Shown here: positions 6,928-15,080 of the stretch, one piece after another
How the letters are laid out: every line of letters begins with the position of its first letter
Numbering within the stretch: the stretch's first letter is position 1
Assembly: GCA_035281745.1 (NCBI GenBank)
Contig: DATEDI010000039.1
Location: 1-64,000, forward strand
Source of the DNA: 66-474 sp035281745
GTDB taxonomy: Bacteria; Pseudomonadota; Gammaproteobacteria; Xanthomonadales; Rhodanobacteraceae
Reading direction: 5' to 3'
DNA length: 64,000 bases
Program-made: the position numbers and the translations under genes
The notes under the pieces: generated by a model
Told to the model about the DNA's origin: nothing
The model's database searches: none
What the model saw: the letters and a program-made list of their open reading frames with translations, nothing else

Positions 6928-7269
6928 ATGGACATGACCAGCCCCAACGAGACGCTGTGCCGCCTGGAAGACATTCCCGACGGCGGGGTGCTGGGTGTCG
7001 ATCCGCCGGATCCGGAAGGCGAGCCGCTGTTGCTGGCGCGGCGCGGCAATTCCGTGCAGGCGTGGCTGAACGTGTGCCCGCACGCCGGGCGCCGCATGGA
7101 CTACGCCCCGGGATTGTTCCTGGTCAAGGACGACAAGCTGACCTGCGCGGTACACGGCGCCACCTTCGCGTTGCGCGAAGCCGGCCTGTGCGTGCAGGGA
7201 CCGTGTCGCGGTCAGTCGCTGGTGGCGGTGCGGGTGAAGGTGCGGGATGGGCTCGTAACACGCGCGTAG
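6928..7269 (+). CDS. Rieske [2Fe-2S] domain protein
   Basis: The 113-residue protein is one Rieske fold: CPHAGRRMD gives the first Cys-x-His pair and CAVHGATF the second Cys-x2-His pair, which together bind a [2Fe-2S] cluster. AGGAG at 6917-6921 precedes ATG 6928 at good spacing, so upstream in-frame codons are ignored. Stand-alone Rieske ferredoxins pass electrons to oxygenases or nitrite/assimilatory enzymes. No partner oxygenase lies next to it, so its partner is unknown. Confidence 0.88.
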   Translation: MDMTSPNETLCRLEDIPDGGVLGVDPPDPEGEPLLLARRGNSVQAWLNVCPHAGRRMDYAPGLFLVKDDKLTCAVHGATFALREAGLCVQGPCRGQSLVAVRVKVRDGLVTRA

Positions 7270-7302
7270 CTGCCCAGGCTCGCGTTCCGCTCGTAGCGGC
7301 TG

Positions 7303-7337
7303 TGTGGAAAGTAGAGGACAGGAAATCCGGTCTGGTC
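7303..7337 (+). repeat. Dispersed repeat, copy A
   Basis: This is a diverged copy of a ~35-bp sequence (GTGGAAA..AGGxCAGGAA..CCGGTCTGGT) also found at 12711-12740 and 28821-28852. It lies between convergent genes for the Rieske and SirB proteins. Confidence 0.5.
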
Positions 7338-7405
7338 TTCACGATGCCGAGGCACTTGCCGCCGGCGCAGCCTTCGGGATGCAGCGCTCGGGGGACGATC
7401 GGGCA

Positions 7406-7801
7406 TCACAAGCTCGTGAGTACGCCGAGCGGATTGTGCGCATGCGCCACGCTGACGATGAACAGGAACACGATCATCGCGGTGGCGAAGCAGGTGGCGC
7501 GAATTGCCCGCGTGCGGCCGCGACGCAGCGCGACCACACCCAGCACGATGTACACCACCAGCAGGACCACCTTGACGGTAAGCCACGCCTGCACGAACGG
7601 ATATTGATGGATGATGGTGGTCAGCGCGATCGCGGCGGCCAGCAGCAGCGAATCGATCACCACCGAAATGCGGCGCAGCGCGACGTGATTCGCGGCCGGC
7701 AGGCCAGCCAGCATCATGCATCCGCGCGTGAAGAACAGGCTGCCCGATGCGATCACGCATCCGATATGGGTCCACAGGATCTGCGAATACCAGGCGGCCA
7801 T
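7406..7801 (-). CDS. SirB-family membrane protein
   Basis: This 131-residue protein has four hydrophobic segments and a conserved HIGCVIASGSLFFTRG start, SVVIDSLLLAAAIAL middle and KVVLLVVYIVLGVVAL third helix. The pattern matches SirB2-type proteins, named for a Salmonella invasion regulator locus but of unproven biochemical role. It is encoded just downstream of the FNR-type regulator on the same strand, about 85 bp away. Confidence 0.78.
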   Translation of the reverse strand: MAAWYSQILWTHIGCVIASGSLFFTRGCMMLAGLPAANHVALRRISVVIDSLLLAAAIALTTIIHQYPFVQAWLTVKVVLLVVYIVLGVVALRRGRTRAIRATCFATAMIVFLFIVSVAHAHNPLGVLTSL

Positions 7802-7886
7802 GGCGGCTCGTCGGAAGGCGGAAGCGTGAAGTATGCGGGCGTCCGCCGCGGCGCGCGTTGATCCTGCTCAGGACGACAGCGATCCC

Positions 7887-8660
7887 TCAAACATTCAGCA
7901 CGCAGCGCGCCAGTTCGCGCAACCGCACCGGGTCCAGCAATTCAACCTTGCGGCCGTCGATCGCGATGAGCTTCTGCTCGCGGAAGCGGCCGAGCACGCG
8001 GCTGACGGTTTCGGCGGCAAGCCGCAGGTAGTTGGCGATGTCGGCGCGGGCCATGCTCAGTCGGAACTGCGTGCCGGACAACCCGCGCGTGGCGTAGCGA
8101 TCGCCCAGGTCCACCAGGAATGCGGCGAGCCGTTCGTCGGCGGAATGGTCGCCGGCCAGCAGCGTGGCCGAACCCAGTTCCTTGCTGAGCAGGCGGAACA
8201 GGTGTTGCTGCACGCGCGGCTGGCGCGCCGCGAGCGCGCTCATCGCGGGGAACGAGAAGCGACAGCACTCGGTGGTTTCCAGCGCGATCGCATCGCACGG
8301 ATAGTGCTCGGGATAGATCGCGTCCAGCCCGATCAACTCGCCGGGCAGGTAGAAGCCCAGCACCTGCTCGCGGCCTTCGGCATCGACCAGGGTGGTTTTC
8401 ACCATGCCGCTGCGCACCGCGAACAGCGCGCGGAATGCGTCGCCCGACCGGAACAGGCGCTGGCCGGGTTCGAACGGACCGACATGTTCGACCAGGTAGT
8501 GCAACTCCGATAGTTCCGGCTCGCCGTACCCGGCCACGGCGCAAGCTTCCGCGAATGCGCAGGACGAGCAAAAGCTTTCGGCGTCGCCGTCATTCGAGGG
8601 AATGCCCGTGCGACGCTCGGCAGGTGCGTTTTCGCGGGAGGATGAAAAACGCGATTGCAT
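7887..8660 (-). CDS. fnr: FNR/ANR-type oxygen-sensing transcription regulator
   Basis: This Crp/Fnr-family protein of 257 residues carries all four cysteines of an oxygen-labile [4Fe-4S] cluster: C31, C34 and C40 in CSSCAFAEAC, and C122 in YPCDAIAL. The cyclic-nucleotide-like beta-barrel (residues ~55-150) is followed by a long dimer helix and an HTH with ETVSRVLGRF. The E-x-x-S-R arrangement predicts recognition of TTGAT-N4-ATCAA. It activates or represses genes on oxygen limitation. No perfect FNR box was noticed beside neighbouring genes. Confidence 0.92.
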   Translation of the reverse strand: MQSRFSSSRENAPAERRTGIPSNDGDAESFCSSCAFAEACAVAGYGEPELSELHYLVEHVGPFEPGQRLFRSGDAFRALFAVRSGMVKTTLVDAEGREQVLGFYLPGELIGLDAIYPEHYPCDAIALETTECCRFSFPAMSALAARQPRVQQHLFRLLSKELGSATLLAGDHSADERLAAFLVDLGDRYATRGLSGTQFRLSMARADIANYLRLAAETVSRVLGRFREQKLIAIDGRKVELLDPVRLRELARCVLNV

Positions 8661-8778
8661 GATGGTGTTCGATGCCAGACGGCGGCACGGGCGCCGATCA
8701 GATCACAAGTTTAACCTAGCGTTGCAGCCGCCGCGTTTGGCGGCATTGAAGATGCGCGGCGCGTCGCAATCCGACGCT

Positions 8779-9774
8779 TCAGTCGCCCGGTGGTTCAACC
8801 CGCTGCTCGATGGCGCCGAAGATCGAATTGCCGTCGACGTCGTGCATGTCGATCTTCACCGTATCGCCGTATTTCAGGAACGGCGTGACTGCTTCGCCGT
8901 CGCGCAGCTTTTCCACCGTGCGTTGCTCGGCGAGGCAGGATGCGCCGCGCGTGGTGTCCTGGTTGGCGATGGTGCCCGAACCCACGATGGTGCCGGCCGC
9001 GAGCGGGCGGGTCCTGGCCGCGTGCGCGACCAATTGCGCGAAACTGAATTGCATGTCTTCGCCGGCTTCGGCCTCGCCGAACCACTGCCCGTTGATCCAG
9101 GTACGCATCGGCAGGTGTACTTTGTCGTCCCGCCATGCGTCGCGCAGTTCGTCGGGCGTCACCAGCACCGGCGACAGCGCGGAGCGCGGCTTGGACTGGA
9201 GGAAGCCGAAACCCTTGGCGAGTTCCGCGGGAATCAGGTTGCGCAGCGAGACGTCGTTGACGAGGCCGATCAACTGGATGTGCTGCGACGCATGCTCCGG
9301 CGTCACCGCCATCGGCACGTCATCGGTGACCACCACGACTTCCGCTTCGAGGTCGATGCCGTAGTCCTCGCTGGGCACGATCACCGGGTCGCGCGGCGCA
9401 AGGAAACCCGCGCTGGTGGCCTGATACATCAGGGGATCGGTGTAGAAGCTTTCCGGCACCTTTGCGCCACGCGCCTTGCGCACGCGTTCGACATGCGGCA
9501 GGTACGCACTGCCGTCCACGAACTCGTAGGCGCGCGGAAACGGCGCAGCCAGCGCGCCGAAATCCAGTTCGAAGGCGTGCTCGACCGCCTTGTGGCGATG
9601 CATGCACAGCGCGTCGTACAGCGCGTGCAGGCGAGGCGCGGTGGTCTGCCAGTCGTCCAGCGCGGCCTGCAGCGTCGGCGCGATGTCCGTTGCGCGTACG
9701 CCGTGAGCGAGATCGCGGCTGACGACGATCAACGTGCCGTCCCTGCCGCCTTCCTTGAGGGTCGCGAGTTTCAT
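8779..9774 (-). CDS. fah: Fumarylacetoacetate hydrolase family protein (tyrosine degradation)
   Basis: This FAH-fold hydrolase of 331 residues has metal-binding acids in YGIDLEAEVVVVTDD, the KPRSALSPV segment and a C-terminal GSGTIANQD motif. It should split fumarylacetoacetate into fumarate and acetoacetate, the last step of homogentisate breakdown. It begins 16 bp after hmgA ends on the same strand, so the two are co-transcribed. The isomerase between them in the pathway (maiA) is not in this window. Confidence 0.9.
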   Translation of the reverse strand: MKLATLKEGGRDGTLIVVSRDLAHGVRATDIAPTLQAALDDWQTTAPRLHALYDALCMHRHKAVEHAFELDFGALAAPFPRAYEFVDGSAYLPHVERVRKARGAKVPESFYTDPLMYQATSAGFLAPRDPVIVPSEDYGIDLEAEVVVVTDDVPMAVTPEHASQHIQLIGLVNDVSLRNLIPAELAKGFGFLQSKPRSALSPVLVTPDELRDAWRDDKVHLPMRTWINGQWFGEAEAGEDMQFSFAQLVAHAARTRPLAAGTIVGSGTIANQDTTRGASCLAEQRTVEKLRDGEAVTPFLKYGDTVKIDMHDVDGNSIFGAIEQRVEPPGD

Positions 9775-9790
9775 GTGTTGCCCTTTGTGG

Positions 9791-11125
9791 TCATCGCTTC
9801 GACGGATCGAAATGCTTCTGCAAACCCTGCCAGCAATCCTGGTAGTCGCGTTGGCGTTGCGGCGCCTCCAGCGCCTGCCGTGTCGGGTGGATCACGCAAC
9901 GCGTCTCGAACATGAAGGCCATGGTATCGACAACGTGCTGCGGCTTGCTGGTGTCCACCGCCAGCGCCCTGGCGTGACTTGCGGCGTCCGGGCCATGCGC
10001 GCTCATGCAGTTGTGCAAGCTGGCACCGCCCGGCACGAAGCCGCCACCCGCACTTGCATCCTTGGCGTCGTATTCGCCGTGGATCAGGCCCATGAATTCG
10101 GACGCGATGTTGCGATGGAACCACGGCGGCCGGAAGGTGTGTTCGGCCACCAGCCAGCGTGGCGGGAAGATCGCGAAATCCATGTTGGCGGTGCCGGGCG
10201 TGTCGGAAGGCGAGGTCAATACCGTGAATATGGATGGATCGGGATGGTCGTAGCTGATCGAACCGATGGTGTTGAAGCGTCGTAAATCGTAGCGGTAGGG
10301 CACGTTGCTGCCGTGCCACGCGACGACGTCGAGCGGCGAGTGGTCGATCGCCGCGCGCCACAGATTGCCCTGGAATTTCGCGACCAATTCGAAGTTGCCG
10401 GAAACGTCTTCGTAGGCCGCGACCGGCGCCTCGAAATCGCGCGCGTTGGCGTTGCCGTTGGTGCCGATGGGACCGAGTTCCGGCAGGCGCAGGTGCGCGC
10501 CGAAATTTTCGCACAGATAGCCGCGCGCGGTGCCGTCCGGCAGATCCACGCGGAAACGCAAACCGCGCGGGATCAGCGCAATCTGCTGCGGTTCGATGTC
10601 CAGCACGCCGAGTTCGGTCGCGATCCGCAACCGGCCCTGCTGCGGCACGATCAGCAGTTCACCGTCGGCATCGTAAAAGAAGCGACCCTGCATCGGTTTG
10701 TTGCAGGCATACAAGTGAATGCCGACACCGGTTTGCGAGGCGGCCGAACCATTGCCGCCCATCACGAACAGGCCGTCCACGAAGTCGGTGGACGCGTCGG
10801 GCGGTGGAAATGGGCTCCAGCGCATCTGGTCCGGTGGCGTCGGCGCTTCGTCGAAACGATTGTGGAAACGCGGTTGCGCATACGCTTCGAATGCCCCATG
10901 CAGCGCGGCCGGACGAATCCGATACAGCCAGCTTCGTCGATTGGCATGGCGCGGCGCGGTGAACGCGGTGCCGGAATACTGCTCCGCGTAGAGCCCGTAC
11001 GGCACCTTCTGCGGCGAGTTCTGCCCGATGGGCAGCGCGCCTTGCAGCGCCTCGCTCGCGTGTTCGTTGCCGAAGCCGGTGAGGTAGCGTCCGCGTTGTG
11101 CTTCGGTTTGTTCGCCGTTGCTCAT
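9791..11125 (-). CDS. hmgA: Homogentisate 1,2-dioxygenase
   Basis: This full-length enzyme (444 residues) begins YLTGFGNEHASEALQGALPI shortly after the start, a hallmark of the family. The iron-binding region includes WHGSNVPY, PPRWLVAEHTFRPPWFHRN and EFMGLIHGEYD, with the His/Glu ligands in place. It opens the ring of homogentisate to maleylacetoacetate. It is the first gene of the hmgA-fah pair, and hppD, which makes its substrate, lies about 470 bp upstream on the same strand beyond a pseudogene. Confidence 0.96.
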   Translation of the reverse strand: MSNGEQTEAQRGRYLTGFGNEHASEALQGALPIGQNSPQKVPYGLYAEQYSGTAFTAPRHANRRSWLYRIRPAALHGAFEAYAQPRFHNRFDEAPTPPDQMRWSPFPPPDASTDFVDGLFVMGGNGSAASQTGVGIHLYACNKPMQGRFFYDADGELLIVPQQGRLRIATELGVLDIEPQQIALIPRGLRFRVDLPDGTARGYLCENFGAHLRLPELGPIGTNGNANARDFEAPVAAYEDVSGNFELVAKFQGNLWRAAIDHSPLDVVAWHGSNVPYRYDLRRFNTIGSISYDHPDPSIFTVLTSPSDTPGTANMDFAIFPPRWLVAEHTFRPPWFHRNIASEFMGLIHGEYDAKDASAGGGFVPGGASLHNCMSAHGPDAASHARALAVDTSKPQHVVDTMAFMFETRCVIHPTRQALEAPQRQRDYQDCWQGLQKHFDPSKR

Positions 11126-11140
11126 GCGCTTTGCTCTTTA

Positions 11141-11175
11141 GGCCCATCTCCCTTCGGGAGAGGGGCGGAGGTGAG
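11141..11175 (+). repeat. REP-type palindrome
   Basis: TCTCCC-TTC-GGGAGA (11147-11161) followed by GGGGCGGAGGTGAGGGTTCG is the same family as the units at 11562, 18294, 18386, 19152, 63291 and 63384. Confidence 0.75.
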
Positions 11176-11185
11176 GGTTCGGTCC

Positions 11186-11513
11186 CGACGCAATTCAAGA
11201 TTGCCTCGAGCACCGCATCCGGTCGCTCAGGCACTTCATTGTCCCAGAATCGAGTGACCTTGAAGCCTTTCGCTTCCAGAAAACGTGTTCACGCTGCGTC
11301 CTGCTCATCACCACGTTGCGAACCATCGAGTTCCACAAGGACTCGCGACCCAGGACATGCGAAGTCCACGATGTAGGGCGATATCGGATATCGGCGTCTG
11401 AATTGGAAGTCGCTTAATTGGCCCGGCGCGCAGTCGCTGCCACGACTTGCGTTCTGCGTCCGCACTTGTTCGACGGAGCGAGTGTGCCCGTTCGAGCGTT
11501 GGAGTAGGTAATG
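11186..11513 (-). pseudogene. DUF559 endonuclease-like protein, broken by a frameshift and a stop
   Basis: Translating the minus strand gives RTSADAERK then QRLRAG; after a one-base frame change near 11421-11427 comes LSDFQFRRRYPISPYIVDF and VLVELDGSQ. A TGA at 11289-11291 interrupts it, followed by FLEAKGFKVTRFWDNEV. Together these are the successive blocks of the DUF559 (Vsr-like nuclease) family. The gene is therefore non-functional. REP palindromes border it on both sides, and the C-terminal frame runs into one of them. Confidence 0.85.
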
Positions 11514-11539
11514 GGGGATTGAATTTGTCGCGGCATTAC

Positions 11540-11590
11540 CGAACCCTCACCCCAAACCCCAAACCCCTCTCGCGGAGGGAGGGGTTCAGG
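11540..11590 (+). repeat. REP-type palindrome
   Basis: AACCCCTC-TCGCGGAG-GGAGGGGTT (11562-11586), preceded by ACCCTCACCCC, is an imperfect hairpin of the same family as the copy at 11141. It lies directly after the hppD stop and may act as its mRNA end. Confidence 0.7.
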
Positions 11591-11592
11591 AC

Positions 11593-12681
11593 TCACAAAA
11601 CCCCGCGCCGCATCTGGTCGCGTTCGATCGATTCGAACAGGGCCTGGAAGTTGCCTTCGCCAAAACCTTCGTTGCCCTTGCGCTGGATGATCTCGAAGAA
11701 GATCGGGCCGATGCAGTTCTGGGTGAAGATCTGCAGCAGCAATTTCTTCTTCGTTTCCATGTCGGCGTCGATCAGGATCTTGTTCTTCGCGAGTCGCGGC
11801 ACGTCCTCACCGTGGTTGGGCATGCGCACGTCGACTACGTCGAAATAGGTGTCGGGCGTGTCGAGGAATTCGACGCCCGCGCCGCGCATTTTCTCCACCG
11901 TCTCGTAGATGTTGTCGGTGAACAGCGCGATGTGCTGGATGCCTTCGCCCTTGTACTCGTCGAGGTATTCGTTGATCTGCGATTTCGGGTCGTTGGATTC
12001 GTTGAGCGGGATGCGCACCATGCCGTCCGGCGCGGTCATGGCCTTGGAGACGAGGCCCGTCTTGGCGCCCTTGATGTCGAAATACTTGATCTCGCGGAAG
12101 TTGAACAGGCGCTCGTAGTAATCCGCCCACTTCGCCATTTCTCCGAAATTGACGTTGTGGGTCAGGTGATCGATGAAGGTGAGACCGAAACCCTTCGGGT
12201 CGCGCTGCGATTCCGGCACCAGCCACTCGTAATCGTCGAACACGGAACCCGAGCTGCCGTAGCGGTCGACGAGATACAGCATGCAGCCGCCGATCCCTTC
12301 GATGACCGGTGCGTCCACGGCGCGTGTATCGGCCTTGTTCGTGATCTCTTTCGCGCCGTTTTTAAGCGTGGCCTGCAGCACTTCGGACGCGGGGTGCGAA
12401 AAGCGGATCGCAAAACCGCTCGCGCAAGGCCCGTGCGCCTTTGCGAAATCCGCGGCAAACGAATCGGACTGTTCGTTCACCAGCAGGTTGCAGCCGCCCT
12501 GGCGGTACAACGTGATCGCCTTGTTCTTGTGCTTGGCGACGGGTGTGAACCCGAGGCGCCGAAACAGGCCGTGCAGGAGTTTCGGATCGGGCGCAGCAAA
12601 TTCGACGAACTCGAAGCCATCCACGCCCATCGGGTTTTCGAAGGTGGTCGGCCGCATGCCGGTGTTGGGTTGTGCGCTCAT
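11593..12681 (-). CDS. hppD: 4-hydroxyphenylpyruvate dioxygenase
   Basis: The 362-residue product starts MSAQPNTGMRPTTFENPMGV, with GGAGG 5 bp upstream; longer in-frame readings are unlikely. Two VOC-type halves carry the iron ligands: HLTHNV, HIALFTDNI and the glutamate in PIFFEIIQRKG. The enzyme turns 4-hydroxyphenylpyruvate into homogentisate, feeding hmgA and fah downstream. Divergently placed marR, with a strong palindrome at its promoter, is the likely regulator. Confidence 0.96.
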   Translation of the reverse strand: MSAQPNTGMRPTTFENPMGVDGFEFVEFAAPDPKLLHGLFRRLGFTPVAKHKNKAITLYRQGGCNLLVNEQSDSFAADFAKAHGPCASGFAIRFSHPASEVLQATLKNGAKEITNKADTRAVDAPVIEGIGGCMLYLVDRYGSSGSVFDDYEWLVPESQRDPKGFGLTFIDHLTHNVNFGEMAKWADYYERLFNFREIKYFDIKGAKTGLVSKAMTAPDGMVRIPLNESNDPKSQINEYLDEYKGEGIQHIALFTDNIYETVEKMRGAGVEFLDTPDTYFDVVDVRMPNHGEDVPRLAKNKILIDADMETKKKLLLQIFTQNCIGPIFFEIIQRKGNEGFGEGNFQALFESIERDQMRRGVL

Positions 12682-12710
12682 GGGAGCCTCCGGAAAAACG
12701 AGCTTTTGGT

Positions 12711-12740
12711 GAAAAGTCAGGGCAGGAAGCCCGTTCTGGT
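12711..12740 (+). repeat. Dispersed repeat, copy B
   Basis: GAAAAGTCAGGGCAGGAAGC followed by CCGTTCTGGT is close to copy C at 28821-28852 and more distant from copy A at 7303. It lies in the hppD leader region. Confidence 0.6.
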
Positions 12741-12794
12741 GTTGGTGGGCAAGAAGCGCTTGGGCCACTTGCAACTTGAACCATGCGGCGATCA

Positions 12795-12823
12795 TGGACG
12801 ATCGCAAAACCAGGCACTACAAT
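12795..12823 (+). promoter_or_regulatory. Predicted sigma-70 promoter of marR
   Basis: TGGACG (12795-12800) and TACAAT (12818-12823) are separated by 17 bp, a good match to -35 and -10 elements. Initiation would fall around 12829-12832, inside the operator. That makes ATG 12832 usable only as a leaderless start, and favours ATG 12859 otherwise. Confidence 0.5.
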
Positions 12824-12842
12824 AGTTTCAGATGAAACTATT
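12821..12842. promoter_or_regulatory. Palindromic operator for the MarR regulator
   Basis: AATAGTTTCA-GA-TGAAACTATT is a perfect 10-bp inverted repeat that overlaps the predicted -10 and start point of marR. Its size and symmetry fit a MarR dimer site, so marR is probably autorepressed. hppD starts 140 bp away on the other strand and may be controlled from here too. Confidence 0.72.
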
Positions 12843-12858
12843 TGCAAGTCCGACGCAA

Positions 12859-13305
12859 ATGCCCCGCCACGCCCCCATCGAACTTGAAAAATTCGTCCCG
12901 TATCAGCTGTCGATCGTGTCCAACACGGTCAGCCAGGCGATTGCGGACGAATATCAGAAGCGCTTCGACCTCGGCACCACCGACTGGCGAGTGATGGCGG
13001 TGCTGGCGCGCTACGACAACGAGGGATTGTCGGCGCGTGCGGTGGCGCGGCTGACCGCAATGGACAAGGTGGCGATCAGCCGCGCGCTGGCGCGGCTCGT
13101 CGAAGGCGGGCGGGTTTTACGCCGCATGCACCACGGCGACAAGCGCCGGTCGGTATTGCGGCTGTCGGCGGCCGGTTGGCGCATCCACGACGCGGTAGCA
13201 CCGCTCGCGCGCCGCCACGAACGCGAGTTCCTGGAAAAGCTGAGCGTCGAAGAGCGGCGCTGGCTGACCGGCATCCTGGACAAATTGATGCCGACAGAAA
13301 CATAG
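12859..13305 (+). CDS. MarR-family transcription regulator of tyrosine catabolism (inferred)
   Basis: This winged-helix regulator reads LEKFVPYQLSIVSNTVSQAI (dimer helix), GTTDWRVMAVLARY, and a recognition region VARLTAMDKVAISRALARL with wing GDKRRSVLRLS. The start is taken at ATG 12859 (148 residues), because the in-frame ATG at 12832 lies within the operator; neither has a clear ribosome site. Placement opposite hppD suggests control by a tyrosine or homogentisate pathway intermediate. The ligand itself is not deducible from sequence. Confidence 0.87.
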   Translation: MPRHAPIELEKFVPYQLSIVSNTVSQAIADEYQKRFDLGTTDWRVMAVLARYDNEGLSARAVARLTAMDKVAISRALARLVEGGRVLRRMHHGDKRRSVLRLSAAGWRIHDAVAPLARRHEREFLEKLSVEERRWLTGILDKLMPTET

Positions 13306-13322
13306 GAAGCTCTGCTTTTGCT

Positions 13323-13422
13323 CGTCATTCCGGAATCGCGAAGCGATATCCGGAACCCAGCCCCTTTTGTTTCAGAAGCCCCGCATCAAAGACAATGGGT
13401 TCCCGCTTTCGCGGGAATGACG
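13323..13422. repeat. Dispersed element with inverted ends
   Basis: A 100-bp element is bounded by CGTCATTCC (13323-13331) and GGAATGACG (13414-13422). Inside are CCGGAATCGCGAAGCGATATCCGG and the hairpin TTCCCGC-TTTC-GCGGGAA. It lies between the convergent marR and POT genes and may end both transcripts. A related short copy is at 34518. Confidence 0.68.
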
Positions 13423-13447
13423 ACGATATGGGTAGATCAGAAGTTTC

Positions 13448-14959
13448 CTAGCGGACCCCGTGCATCAACCGGTTCACCAGCGGCGAAATCAAGAGCAGCA
13501 GCAAACCGGCGCCCAGCAGCAGCCAGAAGCCGAACGTGAAACCCGACAGCGCGGAGGCGACCGTCATGCCACCGCTGCCGGCGACGCGACTGGCGAACAG
13601 CCCCGAAAGATTGCCGCCCACCGCCAGCGACAGGAACCAGCCACCCATCGCGAAGCCGACCAGCCGCGGCGGCGCCAGCTTGGTCACCATCGACAATCCG
13701 ATCGGTGACAGGCACAGCTCGCCCCACGTCTGCAGCACGTAGCACGCCACCAGTGGCCACAACGGGATCAGGCCGTTCGCGCCGAGCAACTCCGACAGCG
13801 CGAACATCAGCACCAGGAATCCGAGGCCGTTGAAGATCAGTCCGAATCCGAATTTGCGCGGGATCGACGGTTCCATTCGGCGCCGGTCCAGCGCAGCCCA
13901 GACCAGCGTCACCAATGGCGCGAACACGATGATCGAAAGCGGGCTCACCGACTGGAACCAGCCCACCGGGAAGACCCAGCCGCCCGGCATCACGCGATCC
14001 ACGATGTTCTCGGCGAGGAAATTGAACGACGTGCCGAACTGGTAATAGAACATCCAGAACAGCACGTTGAACGCGAAAATGATCAGCATCGCGATCACGC
14101 GATGCACCTGCACGCGGTCATGGCGCGCGGCCTCCGCCAGCAGCATCGCCGCCACCGCGACGAACAACAATCCGAGCAGCCACTGCAGGCCGCCCGCGCC
14201 GATCTTCGACAGCAGCAGGTACACCAGCGGCACGGCGATCACGACGCCGAGCGCCACCCATGCCACGCGCGCCAGACCTTCCGCGCCCGGCGCCGGACGC
14301 CCCACGTGTTTCAACTGCCGGCGACCGAACCAGAACCACACGAGGCTGATCAGCATACCCACGCCGGCGGCCGCGAACACCAGCCGGAAATTCTGCTGCG
14401 TCGGCGTGCCCGTGAAATGCGCCGCCAGCCAACCCGTGAGCAGCGGTGCGATCAGCGCCCCCGCATTGATGCCCATGTAGAACAGCGTGAACCCGCGATC
14501 GCGACGTGGATCGTCGCGCCCGTAAAGCTGGCCGACCATCGTCGAAATATTGGGTTTGAAAAGGCCGTCGCCAACGATCACGAGGGCCAAGCCCAGCAAT
14601 AGCATCGCGCGGGATGGCAGCATCAACACGAACAGGCCCACCGCCATCACCAGCGCGCCCACCAGGATCGTGCGTTGGTAGCCGATCACGCGATCCGCCA
14701 CCCATCCGCCGAACAGGCAGGTGCCGTAGATCAGCGCGGTGTACGCGCCAAAGATGCCGCTGGCCCAGGCCTGTCCCGCGGGGTCGCCGTGGTAGAACTG
14801 CTGCACGATGTACAGCGCCAGCGCCCAGCTCACGCTGTAGAACGCAAAGCGTTCCCAGAACTCCGTCATGAACAGCATCCACAACGGCTTGGGATGCCCG
14901 AGCCGCTGCGGAAAATCCGGCCTGGCCGGCAATGTCGCGTTGTCGATGGCTTCGATCAT
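13448..14959 (-). CDS. POT-family proton-coupled peptide transporter
   Basis: This major-facilitator protein of 503 residues has about 12-14 helices. The family motif ExxERF appears as TEFWERFAFYSVSWALALYI, and the PTR2 signature as FYMGINAGALIAPLL. POT transporters bring in di- and tripeptides with protons. Sitting among aromatic amino acid degradation genes, it may supply amino acids for catabolism (inference). ATG 14959 (MIEAIDNATLPARPDF) is preferred to an in-frame TTG 15 bp upstream. Confidence 0.92.
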   Translation of the reverse strand: MIEAIDNATLPARPDFPQRLGHPKPLWMLFMTEFWERFAFYSVSWALALYIVQQFYHGDPAGQAWASGIFGAYTALIYGTCLFGGWVADRVIGYQRTILVGALVMAVGLFVLMLPSRAMLLLGLALVIVGDGLFKPNISTMVGQLYGRDDPRRDRGFTLFYMGINAGALIAPLLTGWLAAHFTGTPTQQNFRLVFAAAGVGMLISLVWFWFGRRQLKHVGRPAPGAEGLARVAWVALGVVIAVPLVYLLLSKIGAGGLQWLLGLLFVAVAAMLLAEAARHDRVQVHRVIAMLIIFAFNVLFWMFYYQFGTSFNFLAENIVDRVMPGGWVFPVGWFQSVSPLSIIVFAPLVTLVWAALDRRRMEPSIPRKFGFGLIFNGLGFLVLMFALSELLGANGLIPLWPLVACYVLQTWGELCLSPIGLSMVTKLAPPRLVGFAMGGWFLSLAVGGNLSGLFASRVAGSGGMTVASALSGFTFGFWLLLGAGLLLLLISPLVNRLMHGVR

Positions 14960-15080
14960 GGGTGGCCCTTGCAAAGGTTCAACGAACGCCGGGCATCCGC
15001 TTCACATCCGTGATGAGGCAATCAGGGACACCAGCGCCATGGAAACGCCGCCGGTGCCCGCAGGCGATCGTGAGAATCGC

